NCBI GenBank assembly: GCA_007713595.1
Contig: VMRY01000009.1
Coordinates: forward strand, 123,237 to 187,236
Reading direction: 5' to 3'
From: Sedimenticola thiotaurini
GTDB lineage: Bacteria > Pseudomonadota > Gammaproteobacteria > Chromatiales > Chromatiaceae
DNA: 64,000 nucleotides
Below are positions 41,414 to 50,872 of the stretch, piece after piece (position 1 is the first letter of the stretch; each line of letters starts with the position of its first letter). The position numbers were made by a program, and so were the translations under genes. Below the pieces are notes generated by a model, which saw only the letters and a program-made list of their open reading frames with translations, was not told the DNA's origin and ran no database searches.

Positions 41414-41947
41414 ATGTGTGAGATGGAAGAGATCTTGAAGCGGGCCCAGCAGATCGAGTTAATCATCTTTGATGTGGATGGCGTGTTAACGGACAGCACA
41501 CTCTACCTGGGCGATGATGGCCAGGAGTACAAGGCATTCAACTCGAAAGATGGTCTTGGCATGAAACTACTGCAGAAGAGCGGCGTGGAGATCGGCATTA
41601 TCACTGGCCGGACCTCAAATGTTGTCACCATTCGAATGGAGAGCCTCGGAATCAGGCATGTTTATCAAGGGCAACGCAATAAAATCCCTGCATTTGAATC
41701 TCTGCGTGACGAACTGGGGTTATCAAATGAGCAGATCGCTTTTGTTGGCGACGATGTAGTCGATCTCCCTGTCATGCGACAGGTAGGCTTGGCCATCACG
41801 GTACAGGACGCCCACTATCTAGTGAAACAACAGGCCCACTGGCAGACGCAACAACCAGGTGGCCACGGAGCTGCACGGGAAGTCTGCGAGCTGATCCTGC
41901 AGGCGCAGGGTAAGCTTGAGAGTGCCTTTGCAAAGTTTCTTCAATAA
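41414..41947 (+). CDS. kdsC: KDO-8-phosphate phosphatase
   Basis: HAD motifs FDVDGVLTDSTLYLG, GIITGRTSNVV, FVGDDVVDLPVMRQVGLAI. Confidence 0.96.
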   Translation: MCEMEEILKRAQQIELIIFDVDGVLTDSTLYLGDDGQEYKAFNSKDGLGMKLLQKSGVEIGIITGRTSNVVTIRMESLGIRHVYQGQRNKIPAFESLRDELGLSNEQIAFVGDDVVDLPVMRQVGLAITVQDAHYLVKQQAHWQTQQPGGHGAAREVCELILQAQGKLESAFAKFLQ

Positions 41948-42001
41948 TGAATACCCGGCAGTCGCTGAAACAGTGCGTCAGTTGCTAACAGAATCAAACA
42001 G

Positions 42002-42571
42002 ATGATCGAACAAAAAAACAGGGTAATCAGCGGTCTTTTACTACTACTGGTGGGTGGCTCCCTCTGGCTGTCCCAGTCGAGCCGGGATGATGATTCAAAC
42101 TTTACCTCACTGGAGCATCGACCGGACTACTATCTTGAGGCGGTAGACACCACCCTGATGGGCATCGATGGAAAACCCAGCAAACGCTTGATTGCAGAGC
42201 GCATGACGCACTTTATTGATGATGACAGTACTGAATTGAAGCTACCGCGCCTGACCTTGTATGACCAGGAACGCCCACCCTGGCGGGTAAAATCCGAAAC
42301 TGGCTGGCTATCTGGCGATGGTGAAGTGCTGTTACTGCAGGGTGCTGTTAAAATTGACCGGTCGGCAGCGCCAGGGATACGACCATTCCATATCACTACC
42401 CGTGATCTGCGAGTACAACAGAGAGACCATTACGTGGAGACAGATGCGGAAGTCCATGCTAGAAGCAATAAGGATCGCATCGACGCCAAAGGCATGCAGA
42501 TCTGGCTACAACAGCCGATGCGCATTAAATTACTTGCCAATGTTAGAGGACGCTATGAAGTCAATCCTTAA
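42002..42571 (+). CDS. lptC: LPS export protein LptC
   Basis: N-terminal TM, LptC-like beta pattern, position between kdsC and lptA. Confidence 0.92.
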   Translation: MIEQKNRVISGLLLLLVGGSLWLSQSSRDDDSNFTSLEHRPDYYLEAVDTTLMGIDGKPSKRLIAERMTHFIDDDSTELKLPRLTLYDQERPPWRVKSETGWLSGDGEVLLLQGAVKIDRSAAPGIRPFHITTRDLRVQQRDHYVETDAEVHARSNKDRIDAKGMQIWLQQPMRIKLLANVRGRYEVNP

Positions 42572-43070
42572 GCCCGACCTTATTTTGCGCCGATGCTGCG
42601 CTGTACTCCTGTTACTGGTGTTACCTGGCACCGCTTCTGCTCTCAAGTCTGACAAGGATCAGCCGGTCTATGTGGAGGCTGATGGAGTTGATATTGATGA
42701 CAGGAGCGGGATCAGCATCTACAAGGGTAATGTGGTACTGACCCAGGGCAGCATAGTGATCAAAGCTGACAAGGTCACAGTGACCCAAAAGGCCAATCAA
42801 ACTGATCACATTGAGGCAGTTGGTAACCCGGTTACATTCAAGCAGGATACCGAGGGGGAAAAAGGGGCGATCAAAGGCCGCTCGAAAAAAACCGAGTATT
42901 CAGCCAACAGTGAGATCATCTACATGACCGGCGATGCGGTGCTGAACCAGGGCAAGGATACCTTCAAAAGCGATAAAATCACCTATGACCGTGCCCGTGC
43001 TGTAGTAAAGGCGGGTGCCAGCGCCAAAGGGAAGGAACGGGTTCGGGTAACCATTGGCGGAAAAAAATAA
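42555..43070 (+). CDS. lptA: LPS transport protein LptA
   Basis: [39 protein letters not shown]; start [12 protein letters not shown] at 42555. Confidence 0.94.
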   Translation: MKSILKPDLILRRCCAVLLLLVLPGTASALKSDKDQPVYVEADGVDIDDRSGISIYKGNVVLTQGSIVIKADKVTVTQKANQTDHIEAVGNPVTFKQDTEGEKGAIKGRSKKTEYSANSEIIYMTGDAVLNQGKDTFKSDKITYDRARAVVKAGASAKGKERVRVTIGGKK

Positions 43071-43077
43071 TCAACTA

Positions 43078-43803
43078 ATGACTCTCTTAGCTGCAGATAA
43101 TCTAGCCAAACACTACCGCCGTCGGGCTGTTGTCAACGGTGTCTCCCTGGAGTTATCCAGCGGTGAAATAGTCGGTCTGCTGGGGCCAAATGGAGCAGGA
43201 AAAACCACCTGCTTCTATATGATCGCCGGCCTTATACCCTCTGAAGGGGGAAAAATTACCATTGATGACCACGATATTACTGCACTCCCCATGCATGCCC
43301 GCGCCCGCCTTGGCCTGGGGTATCTGGCACAAGAGCCCTCTATTTTCCGCAAACTTACGGTTTTCAATAATATATTTGCCATACTCGAAACCAGAAAAGA
43401 GCTGAAAAGGCCCGAGCAGATCGCAGCTTGCGAAGCACTGCTGGTTGATTTCAACCTTACCCACTTGCGGAATAACCAGGCCATGAGCCTGTCAGGTGGT
43501 GAGCGCCGCCGCCTCGAGATAGCCCGTTCATTGGCTATGGAGCCCCGTTTTATCCTGCTGGATGAACCCTTTGCAGGAATCGACCCCATCTCTGTAAAAG
43601 ACATCCAGAATATCATCCGAAGCCTCTCCGCCCGTGGCATTGGGGTACTGATTACTGATCACAACGTACGCGAAACTCTGGGTATCTGTCAGCGCGCCTA
43701 CATTATTAGTGAGGGCAAAGTGCTGGCAGAAGGGGTTCCTGGCGATATCCTCGCCAATGAAGAGGTGCGCTCGGTCTACCTCGGAAAAGAGTTCAGCCTG
43801 TAG
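43078..43803 (+). CDS. lptB: LPS export ABC transporter ATPase LptB
   Basis: Walker [52 protein letters not shown]. Start may be 43054. Confidence 0.97.
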   Translation: MTLLAADNLAKHYRRRAVVNGVSLELSSGEIVGLLGPNGAGKTTCFYMIAGLIPSEGGKITIDDHDITALPMHARARLGLGYLAQEPSIFRKLTVFNNIFAILETRKELKRPEQIAACEALLVDFNLTHLRNNQAMSLSGGERRRLEIARSLAMEPRFILLDEPFAGIDPISVKDIQNIIRSLSARGIGVLITDHNVRETLGICQRAYIISEGKVLAEGVPGDILANEEVRSVYLGKEFSL

Positions 43804-43929
43804 ACGAATTTTTTTCATTCAATTGATTCACAGCAATAAGCTATTTTCTCCTTGTGCGCCTATTCACTTTTTACGCTAGAATGAAGCTGTGAAAACTATA
43901 CAAATAACGTACCAGATTTAGATGCCCGC

Positions 43930-44142
43930 ATGAAGCAAACGCTCCAGCTTCGCCTCGGCCAGCACCTCACCATGACGCCGCAGTTGCAGCAAGCCATACG
44001 GCTACTGCAACTCTCGACGCTGGATCTTAAGCAAGAGATCCAGGATGCGCTGGACTCTAACCTCATGCTGGAGACCGAAGAGGATAAAGCGCCCGCGAAG
44101 ATGCCATACAATCCGACCAGCAAACGGCCATGGAAAGACTGA
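43930..44142 (+). CDS. rpoN: RNA polymerase sigma-54, region I fragment (frame 1 of split rpoN)
   Basis: [49 protein letters not shown] = sigma-54 region I, then TGA at 44140. Confidence 0.95.
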   Translation: MKQTLQLRLGQHLTMTPQLQQAIRLLQLSTLDLKQEIQDALDSNLMLETEEDKAPAKMPYNPTSKRPWKD

Positions 44143-45431
44143 ATGGCGATGGTTTAAAGGGTGACAAGGCTACGAGCAATGATCAACATAACGAAAAAGA
44201 GGTCAATGGCGAAGCGGACACCATGCCTGAAGAGTTACCGGTAGACAGTGGCTGGGACGATGTTTACGACAGTACACTCCCTCCCTCTTCCGGCTCATCT
44301 ACAAGAGATTCCGGTGACAGCGATTACCTGGCACAGCGTCGATCAGCACGCACACTTTACGACTACCTGACCTGGCAATTAAACCTGACCCCCTTCAGTG
44401 ATATCGACCGCAATATCGCCTTTTCCATCATTGACGGCATTGATGAGGATGGCTATCTGCGAGCCGATCTCGAAGAAATCCTTGAAAGCCTGGACGATGC
44501 CGAGATTGAACTGGATGAAGTCGAGGCCGTGCTTCATCGGATACAGCAGTTCGATCCACCTGGAGTGGGTGCACGTAATCTGCAGGAGTGTCTGCTGATC
44601 CAGCTCAAGCAGCTGCCAGAACCCCATGCAGCAGCAGATATGACCACCCGACTGGTCAAGGATCACTTTGATCTTCTGGCACAGCAGGATCATAACCAGA
44701 TAAAACGTAAACTGAAGATTGATGATGAGGAGTTGAGTGCAATCAATCAGTTGATTCGCTCTCTGATACCTCGCCCCGGCAGCCTTGTAGCGGATTCAGA
44801 ACCGCAGTATGTCATCCCGGATGTCTTTGTCACAAGACGGAACGGTACATGGCATGTCGACTTGAATGCCGAGGCGGCCCCAAAACTCAGGGTCAACCCG
44901 GAGTATGCCCGACTGATTCGTCGTGCCGACAACAGCGACGACAATAACTATCTGAAGAATCACCTCCAGGAAGCGCGCTGGTTCATCAAAAGCCTGATGA
45001 GTCGAAACGAGACACTGCTGCGTGTTGCCACCAAGATAGTGGAGCTGCAGCGGGAATTTTTTGAGCATGGCGAAGAGGCGATGAAACCACTGGTTCTAAG
45101 GGACATTGCCGAAGCCCTGGAGCTCCACGAGTCAACCATCTCCCGTGTCACCACACAGAAATATATGCATACCCCCAGGGGTACACTTGAATTCAAGTAT
45201 TTCTTCTCCAGCCACGTAAGTACGGCGGGAGGAGGAGAGTGTTCCGCCACCGCGATACGTGCGCTGATCAAGAAGTTAGTCGCAGCAGAGAAGCCTAACA
45301 AGCCTCTCAGCGACAACAAACTGGCGAGCATACTCGCCGATCAGGGTATTCAGGTCGCCAGGCGGACTGTCGCAAAATACCGCGAGTCTATGGCGATTCC
45401 ACCGTCAAACGAGCGCAAGCGCCTCATCTAG
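44130..45431 (+). CDS. rpoN: RNA polymerase sigma-54, regions II-III (frame 2 of split rpoN)
   Basis: [17 protein letters not shown] through RpoN box [23 protein letters not shown]; frame is open upstream to 44088. Confidence 0.95.
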   Translation: MERLNGDGLKGDKATSNDQHNEKEVNGEADTMPEELPVDSGWDDVYDSTLPPSSGSSTRDSGDSDYLAQRRSARTLYDYLTWQLNLTPFSDIDRNIAFSIIDGIDEDGYLRADLEEILESLDDAEIELDEVEAVLHRIQQFDPPGVGARNLQECLLIQLKQLPEPHAAADMTTRLVKDHFDLLAQQDHNQIKRKLKIDDEELSAINQLIRSLIPRPGSLVADSEPQYVIPDVFVTRRNGTWHVDLNAEAAPKLRVNPEYARLIRRADNSDDNNYLKNHLQEARWFIKSLMSRNETLLRVATKIVELQREFFEHGEEAMKPLVLRDIAEALELHESTISRVTTQKYMHTPRGTLEFKYFFSSHVSTAGGGECSATAIRALIKKLVAAEKPNKPLSDNKLASILADQGIQVARRTVAKYRESMAIPPSNERKRLI

Positions 45432-45455
45432 AGGTCAGTAACCAAGGAGCAAATC

Positions 45456-45791
45456 ATGCAAATCAGCATCACCGGTCATCATGTAGACATCACCGAAGCT
45501 ATGCACAACTACGTCGATACCAAATTCGAACGTCTTGAGCGTCATTTTGATCATGTCACCAAAATTCACGTTATCTTGAGTGTTGAGAAGCTGAGACAAA
45601 AGGCTGAAGCTACACTTCATGTGAATGGTGCTGATGTCTTTGCCGAGTGTGTAGAAGAAGATATGTATGCAGCCATCGATGGATTGGTGGACAAAATTGA
45701 TCGTCAGGTCAAAAAACTCAAGGAGAAGAGCACCAACCACCGCAATGGTGTTGGCATGAAGGGAATTGACCCTACCAACGCTGAAATCTAA
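45456..45791 (+). CDS. hpf: Ribosome hibernation promoting factor / sigma-54 modulation protein
   Basis: MQISITGHHVDITEAMHNYVDTKFERLERHFDHVTKIHVIL. Confidence 0.96.
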   Translation: MQISITGHHVDITEAMHNYVDTKFERLERHFDHVTKIHVILSVEKLRQKAEATLHVNGADVFAECVEEDMYAAIDGLVDKIDRQVKKLKEKSTNHRNGVGMKGIDPTNAEI

Positions 45792-45806
45792 TCGACAGGC
45801 AAAACC

Positions 45807-46283
45807 ATGTTCCCCGCAAACTTTATAAGTGTTGAACGAATAAGCGTAGCCAATCAGGCGGCTAGTAAAAAACGCATTCTTGAAGAGGTCGCCGGACTTT
45901 TAGCCACGGCATCTGAAGAGCTTAATCAAGGCGGCGTGTTTGACAAACTACTGGAGCGGGAGCGACTGGGTAGCACCGGGCTGGGGCATGGTATCGCATT
46001 GCCCCACGCCCGGGTTGCAGGAATAACCGAGGCACGGGGGGCCTTTATACAACTGCAAAGCGGGGCCGATTTTGATGCGATTGATCAACAACCCGTCGAT
46101 CTGGTATTCGGTCTCCTGGTACCTGAAGAGGCGACAGAAGTTCATCTCCAGCTACTCGCCAAGTTAGCCACACTGTTCAATGATTCGAGCTTTTGCAATC
46201 GACTCAGAAAAGCCAAGAGCAGCGATGCCCTGCTACATGAGTTCATCCTGATGGAGCCGATGCCAAAGAGTGCCAGCGCCTGA
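45807..46283 (+). CDS. ptsN: PTS IIA-Ntr
   Basis: LLERERLGSTGLGHGIALPHARVAGI; rpoN-linked. Confidence 0.95.
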   Translation: MFPANFISVERISVANQAASKKRILEEVAGLLATASEELNQGGVFDKLLERERLGSTGLGHGIALPHARVAGITEARGAFIQLQSGADFDAIDQQPVDLVFGLLVPEEATEVHLQLLAKLATLFNDSSFCNRLRKAKSSDALLHEFILMEPMPKSASA

Positions 46284-46373
46284 CTCGAGAATTAAGCGCG
46301 CATACAGAATCGATAAAGAACGGCTACTATCAGTCAGTAACGCTCACTAACAAATTTGAGGCAGCTACATCTT

Positions 46374-47246
46374 ATGAAACTGGCCATCATTACCGGACTT
46401 TCGGGTTCGGGTAAAAGTGTTGCACTCCATACACTGGAAGATGAAGGCTACTACTGCATTGATAATCTGCCGGTTTTTCTGCTGTCTGCATTGGCCTGCG
46501 AACTGGTCAACCGCCAGGACAAGCGGTTCCAACTCGTAGCCATTAGCATTGATGCACGCAATGCGCCTGATGAATTCGAGAGTATCGCTGCACTGCTGCA
46601 GCCGCTTAAGGAGCGTGGCATACGTTACGAGGTGATCTTCCTGGAGTCACAGGATGAGACACTCATTAAACGTTTCAGTGAGACGCGTCGCCGGCATCCA
46701 CTCACCGGGGGCCAACGCCCTTTATCAGAAGCGATCAGCTACGAACGAGAGTTGATGGCACCCTTTCTGAATGTAGCGGATCTGCGCATCGATACCAGCC
46801 AGACAACACTGCATGAGCTTCGCCATATTATCCGGTCCCGCATTAGCGAACGTCTGGACACTAAGATATCACTGCTGTTTCAATCCTTTGGATTCAAGCA
46901 AGGGGTACCACGAGACGCCGACTTTGTGTATGACGTCCGCTGCCTGCCCAATCCCCACTGGCAACCCGATCTTCGCCCACTCACAGGTCAAGACGCGGCC
47001 GTTTGTGATTTCCTTGGTGCAAGTGCTGATGTACAACGCTACAAAGAGGAGGTTATCCGCTTTATGGAACAGTGGATTCCCAGCTTTGAACGGGAAGGGC
47101 GCAGCTACTTGACCATCGCCATCGGCTGTACGGGCGGCCAACATCGTTCGGTGTTCATGGCCGAGCAATTGGCAGCCCACTTTAAAAACTGTGGCCGCCA
47201 GATTCAGACCCGCCATCGGGATATCCCCAAAAAACCAGCGAGCTGA
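46374..47246 (+). CDS. rapZ: RNase adapter protein RapZ
   Basis: LAIITGLSGSGKSVALHTLEDEGYYCIDNLP; IAIGCTGGQHRSVFMAEQLA. Start at 46374. Confidence 0.97.
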   Translation: MKLAIITGLSGSGKSVALHTLEDEGYYCIDNLPVFLLSALACELVNRQDKRFQLVAISIDARNAPDEFESIAALLQPLKERGIRYEVIFLESQDETLIKRFSETRRRHPLTGGQRPLSEAISYERELMAPFLNVADLRIDTSQTTLHELRHIIRSRISERLDTKISLLFQSFGFKQGVPRDADFVYDVRCLPNPHWQPDLRPLTGQDAAVCDFLGASADVQRYKEEVIRFMEQWIPSFEREGRSYLTIAIGCTGGQHRSVFMAEQLAAHFKNCGRQIQTRHRDIPKKPAS

Positions 47247-47317
47247 CACAGCTAACAGCTTTAATTCCTCTCTTGTGCTACGCTTTGCAAAGCTGCATTT
47301 CCTGGAGTGGGAAAAAT

Positions 47318-47404
47318 ATGGACATTACCCCTCATTTCATCAAAGGCATAGATTGTGAGATATTAATTTCACATGACACCCATGACTTGAGCACTCTATG
47401 GTAA
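47318..47404 (+). CDS. Putative 28-aa upstream ORF overlapping the HPr start
   Basis: ATG 47318 (GGAG 10 nt upstream) reads MDITPHFIKGIDCEILISHDTHDLSTLW; TGG TAA overlaps HPr ATG at 47398. Confidence 0.4.
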   Translation: MDITPHFIKGIDCEILISHDTHDLSTLW

Positions 47405-47667
47405 AGATACAGATAACAATTATTAATCGACTCGGGCTGCACGCCCGTGCAGCCGCAAAATTTATCACTGAAGCAGGCCAATACAGCTGCGAAATACTTC
47501 TGGCAAGAGATGACAAGCCAGTCAATGGAAAAAGTATCATGGAGGTGATGATGTTAGCCGCTAGCCAGGGAACCGAACTCACCCTAACCACCAGCGGTGA
47601 GGATGAAGTTGAGGCCGCCAATGCATTGGAGACATTAATCACCGACCGCTTTGGAGAGCCTGAGTGA
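47398..47667 (+). CDS. ptsH: HPr family phosphocarrier
   Basis: RLGLHARAAAKFITEA (active His), KSIMEVMMLAASQGTEL. Confidence 0.95.
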   Translation: MVKIQITIINRLGLHARAAAKFITEAGQYSCEILLARDDKPVNGKSIMEVMMLAASQGTELTLTTSGEDEVEAANALETLITDRFGEPE

Positions 47668-49385
47668 GCTTTGCCGGAAACGGCATAGGCATAACCCGCG
47701 GCATTGCCATAGGCGATGCCCATATACTGCAGCGCGGTATGCTGGAGATCTCCCCACGCAGCATTGAGCAGATTGAAATCCCGGATGAAATAGAGCGATT
47801 CCGTCAAGCCGTCTGCTGCGCCAGGCAGCGATTGCAGTCGATTCGAGAAAAAATCCCCAAAAATACCCGCTCAGACATCGTCGCCTTCATCGATACACAC
47901 ATGCTGATGCTGAACGATGCCGCCCTGGTTGAGGTACCGATTGATCTGATCAGACAACATGCCTATGCAGCAGAATGGGCATTACAGCTCCAGAAGACCT
48001 CCCTAGTGCAGGTGTTTGACACCATGGATGACCCCTACCTCAGAACCCGCAAAGATGATGTGGAACATGTGGTTAACCGAATACAGATGGCCCTCCATGA
48101 GCAAGATGAAGAGGCGGATCATGATCTGGCCGGTAAGGTGATTCTGGCACAGGATCTCACCCCCGCAGACACCATCGTTATGCGGCACCAGGGGATTGCT
48201 GCGTTTATCACAGAGTTTGGCGGCCCAATGTCACACACTGCCATCCTGGCCCGCAGTCTCGGCATTCCAGCCGTTGTAGGGGTACACGGAATCACTCGGA
48301 TTATTCAGCAGGGTGAACTGCTTGTCGTGGATGGCGAGCAAGGCATCATTCTCGCCGACGCAGATGATCGGACACTCCACCATTACAGACGACACATCCA
48401 TTCTGCTGCTGATCAGGCAACCCATCGCCTTAGGTTAATCGGACAACCCGCCACCACGAAAGAGGGTATACGGGTTGCATTGATGGCCAACATCGAACTG
48501 CCTGAAGATATAGAGGCAACCCGCGCACTTCAGGCTGATGCCGTCGGTCTCTACCGGACCGAATTTCTCTACATGAACCGGCAGGGCATGCCGGATGAGG
48601 AGGAGCACTACCAGACCTATAAGGGCGTAATAGAAGGACTTAATGGCATACCAATCACTATTCGCACCCTCGATCTGGGTGCGGATAAACAGGTCGATGG
48701 CTGTACTACTGCCAGCTGTAATCCAGCACTCGGCCTGCGCGCAATTCGGCTCTGCCTGAAAGAACCAAAGATGTTTCAACCGCAGATAAGGGCAATTTTA
48801 CGCGCGGCCATCCATGGCCCGGTCAGGATCATGATCCCGATGCTTTCCAATCTGCAGGAGATTAGAAAACTCAGGGCCATAATCACCGAAACCAAGCTCG
48901 CCCTGGCATTAGAGGGTATTCCGTTTGCCGACAACATCCCGATAGGCGGGATGATCGAGGTTCCTGCCGCCGCCCTCTCTGCCGATGCGTTCAGTAAGGA
49001 ACTCGATTTCCTCTCCATAGGAACGAATGATCTGATCCAGTACACGCTGGCCATTGATCGGGTAGACGATGAGGTCAACTATCTCTATGATCCGCTACAC
49101 CCGGCCATCCTGCGGCTGATCCAGATGGTAATCAATGCTGGGGAGAAGGCCGGCATTCCAGTCAGCATGTGCGGTGAAATGGCTGGTGACCCCCGTTACA
49201 TTCCCCTTTTGATTGGCATGGGACTGCGTGAATTCAGCATGCAGCCAGGCTCTTTACTGATTGCCAAAGAGTGTCTGCTGAAACTCAAATCAACCAAGCT
49301 GACGAAGCAGACGCGTAAGCTGATGAAACGACTGGGAGAGCCAAGGCACGAAGTCTTACTGCAGAAGATCTGCAAGTTGCATTGA
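47664..49385 (+). CDS. ptsI: Phosphoenolpyruvate-protein phosphotransferase (Enzyme I)
   Basis: EFGGPMSHTAILARSLGIPAVVG, DAVGLYRTEFLYM, LDFLSIGTNDLIQYTLAIDR; no N-terminal GAF domain. Confidence 0.95.
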   Translation: MSFAGNGIGITRGIAIGDAHILQRGMLEISPRSIEQIEIPDEIERFRQAVCCARQRLQSIREKIPKNTRSDIVAFIDTHMLMLNDAALVEVPIDLIRQHAYAAEWALQLQKTSLVQVFDTMDDPYLRTRKDDVEHVVNRIQMALHEQDEEADHDLAGKVILAQDLTPADTIVMRHQGIAAFITEFGGPMSHTAILARSLGIPAVVGVHGITRIIQQGELLVVDGEQGIILADADDRTLHHYRRHIHSAADQATHRLRLIGQPATTKEGIRVALMANIELPEDIEATRALQADAVGLYRTEFLYMNRQGMPDEEEHYQTYKGVIEGLNGIPITIRTLDLGADKQVDGCTTASCNPALGLRAIRLCLKEPKMFQPQIRAILRAAIHGPVRIMIPMLSNLQEIRKLRAIITETKLALALEGIPFADNIPIGGMIEVPAAALSADAFSKELDFLSIGTNDLIQYTLAIDRVDDEVNYLYDPLHPAILRLIQMVINAGEKAGIPVSMCGEMAGDPRYIPLLIGMGLREFSMQPGSLLIAKECLLKLKSTKLTKQTRKLMKRLGEPRHEVLLQKICKLH

Positions 49386-49495
49386 GCGGGTTTCATGACT
49401 TTTCTTGAACACTGTCTCCCGCTTGTCATCATCAACTGCTAGAATCTGCCCCGACCGAACACACCTTCACCCACTGGCGAGGTATCTCTGCAGTC

Positions 49496-50857
49496 ATGTC
49501 CAATCAGGCCTCCTTACAATTTGGTAACACCCGACTGGACCGACTTCATCTGGCACTGGAGAGTGGCGCCTTGCTGCAGGCGGGGAAGATGCTCAACGCC
49601 CTGCATCCGGGCGAGATTGCCCATCTGTTAGAGTCACTGCCAATGGCCCAGCGTGAGATCATCTGGGAACTGGTGAATGAAGATAACGGCGGTGAAGTAC
49701 TGACGCTGCTGGCAGATGAAGTTCGTGATGACCTGATCAGCAAGATGGACATGACTGAGCTACTGGCCGCCACAGAAGGTCTGGATACCGATGACCTGGC
49801 GGACCTGATCCAGGAGCTACCCCGCACCATCACTCAAGAGATCCTGGACTCACTGGATCAGCAACATAGGGAACGACTGGAAGCGATCCTCTCCTATCCG
49901 GAGGATACCGCCGGTGGCCTGATGAATCCGGACACCATCACGGTCAGACCCGAAGTGACGCTGGATGTAGTGATGCGCTATCTGCGTCACCTGAAGGACA
50001 AAATCCCCCCACAGACCGATAATCTCATGGTGGTCAATCGGAACGGGAAATATCTCGGCGTTCTCCCCCTGACCGTACTGGTCACCCATGACCTGGATGA
50101 TACGGTTGCCGAGGTGATGTCCCTGGATGCCCGCGCCATTCCAGCCAACTGGGATGATGGCAGGGTTGCCAATCGGTTCGAGCAGCATGATCTGATCTCT
50201 GCGGCGGTAGTTGATGATGAGGGCAAATTAATCGGACGTATCACCATCGATGACGTAGTCGATGTGATTCGAGAAGAGGGCGAGCATCAATTCATGGGAC
50301 AGGCCGGTCTCTCAGAAGATGAGGACATGTTTGCACCGGTGCTGGTCTCTACCCGACGCCGGGCTCTCTGGCTGGGGATCAATCTGGTCACTGCCCTGCT
50401 GGCCTCCTGGGTTATAGGACAGTTCGAGGCCACCATCGAAAAGGTCGTCGCATTGGCGGTGTTGATGCCCATCGTTGCCAGCATGGGCGGCATTGCGGGA
50501 AGCCAGACCCTGACACTCACCATACGTGGCATCGCCCTAGGTCAGTTATCCAGAAAAAATACCCGTTGGCTGATCCTCAAAGAGCTGGCAGTGGGATCGC
50601 TCAACAGTGTGATCTGGGCCTGCGTGGTCGCTGTGATTGCCGGTTTCTGGTTCAACGATATAAACATCGGGCTGCTGATTGCCACCGCCATGTGCATCAA
50701 CCTTATCCTCGCCTCACTGACCGGTACCGTGCTACCGATGGCGCTGGATAAACTCGGCATCGATCCCGCCCTCGCTGGGTCTGTGCTTCTGACCACGGTC
50801 ACTGATATTGTGGGTTTCCTCTCCTTTCTCGGACTCGCAACCCTGTTCCTTATCTAG
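49496..50857 (+). CDS. mgtE: Magnesium transporter MgtE
   Basis: MgtE N domain, CBS pair, five TM C-terminal region (MPIVASMGGIAGSQTLTLTIRGIALG). Confidence 0.95.
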   Translation: MSNQASLQFGNTRLDRLHLALESGALLQAGKMLNALHPGEIAHLLESLPMAQREIIWELVNEDNGGEVLTLLADEVRDDLISKMDMTELLAATEGLDTDDLADLIQELPRTITQEILDSLDQQHRERLEAILSYPEDTAGGLMNPDTITVRPEVTLDVVMRYLRHLKDKIPPQTDNLMVVNRNGKYLGVLPLTVLVTHDLDDTVAEVMSLDARAIPANWDDGRVANRFEQHDLISAAVVDDEGKLIGRITIDDVVDVIREEGEHQFMGQAGLSEDEDMFAPVLVSTRRRALWLGINLVTALLASWVIGQFEATIEKVVALAVLMPIVASMGGIAGSQTLTLTIRGIALGQLSRKNTRWLILKELAVGSLNSVIWACVVAVIAGFWFNDINIGLLIATAMCINLILASLTGTVLPMALDKLGIDPALAGSVLLTTVTDIVGFLSFLGLATLFLI

Positions 50858-50872
50858 CCAATGATCCGGCGG

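Noticed and set aside
44100-44142. Programmed -1 frameshift site in rpoN
   Set aside because: No X XXY YYZ slippery heptamer (local TGG AAA GAC TGA) and no obvious stimulatory hairpin; indel is the simpler explanation.
49386-49495. Magnesium (M-box) riboswitch before mgtE
   Set aside because: Only 110 nt intergenic and no M-box core recognised.
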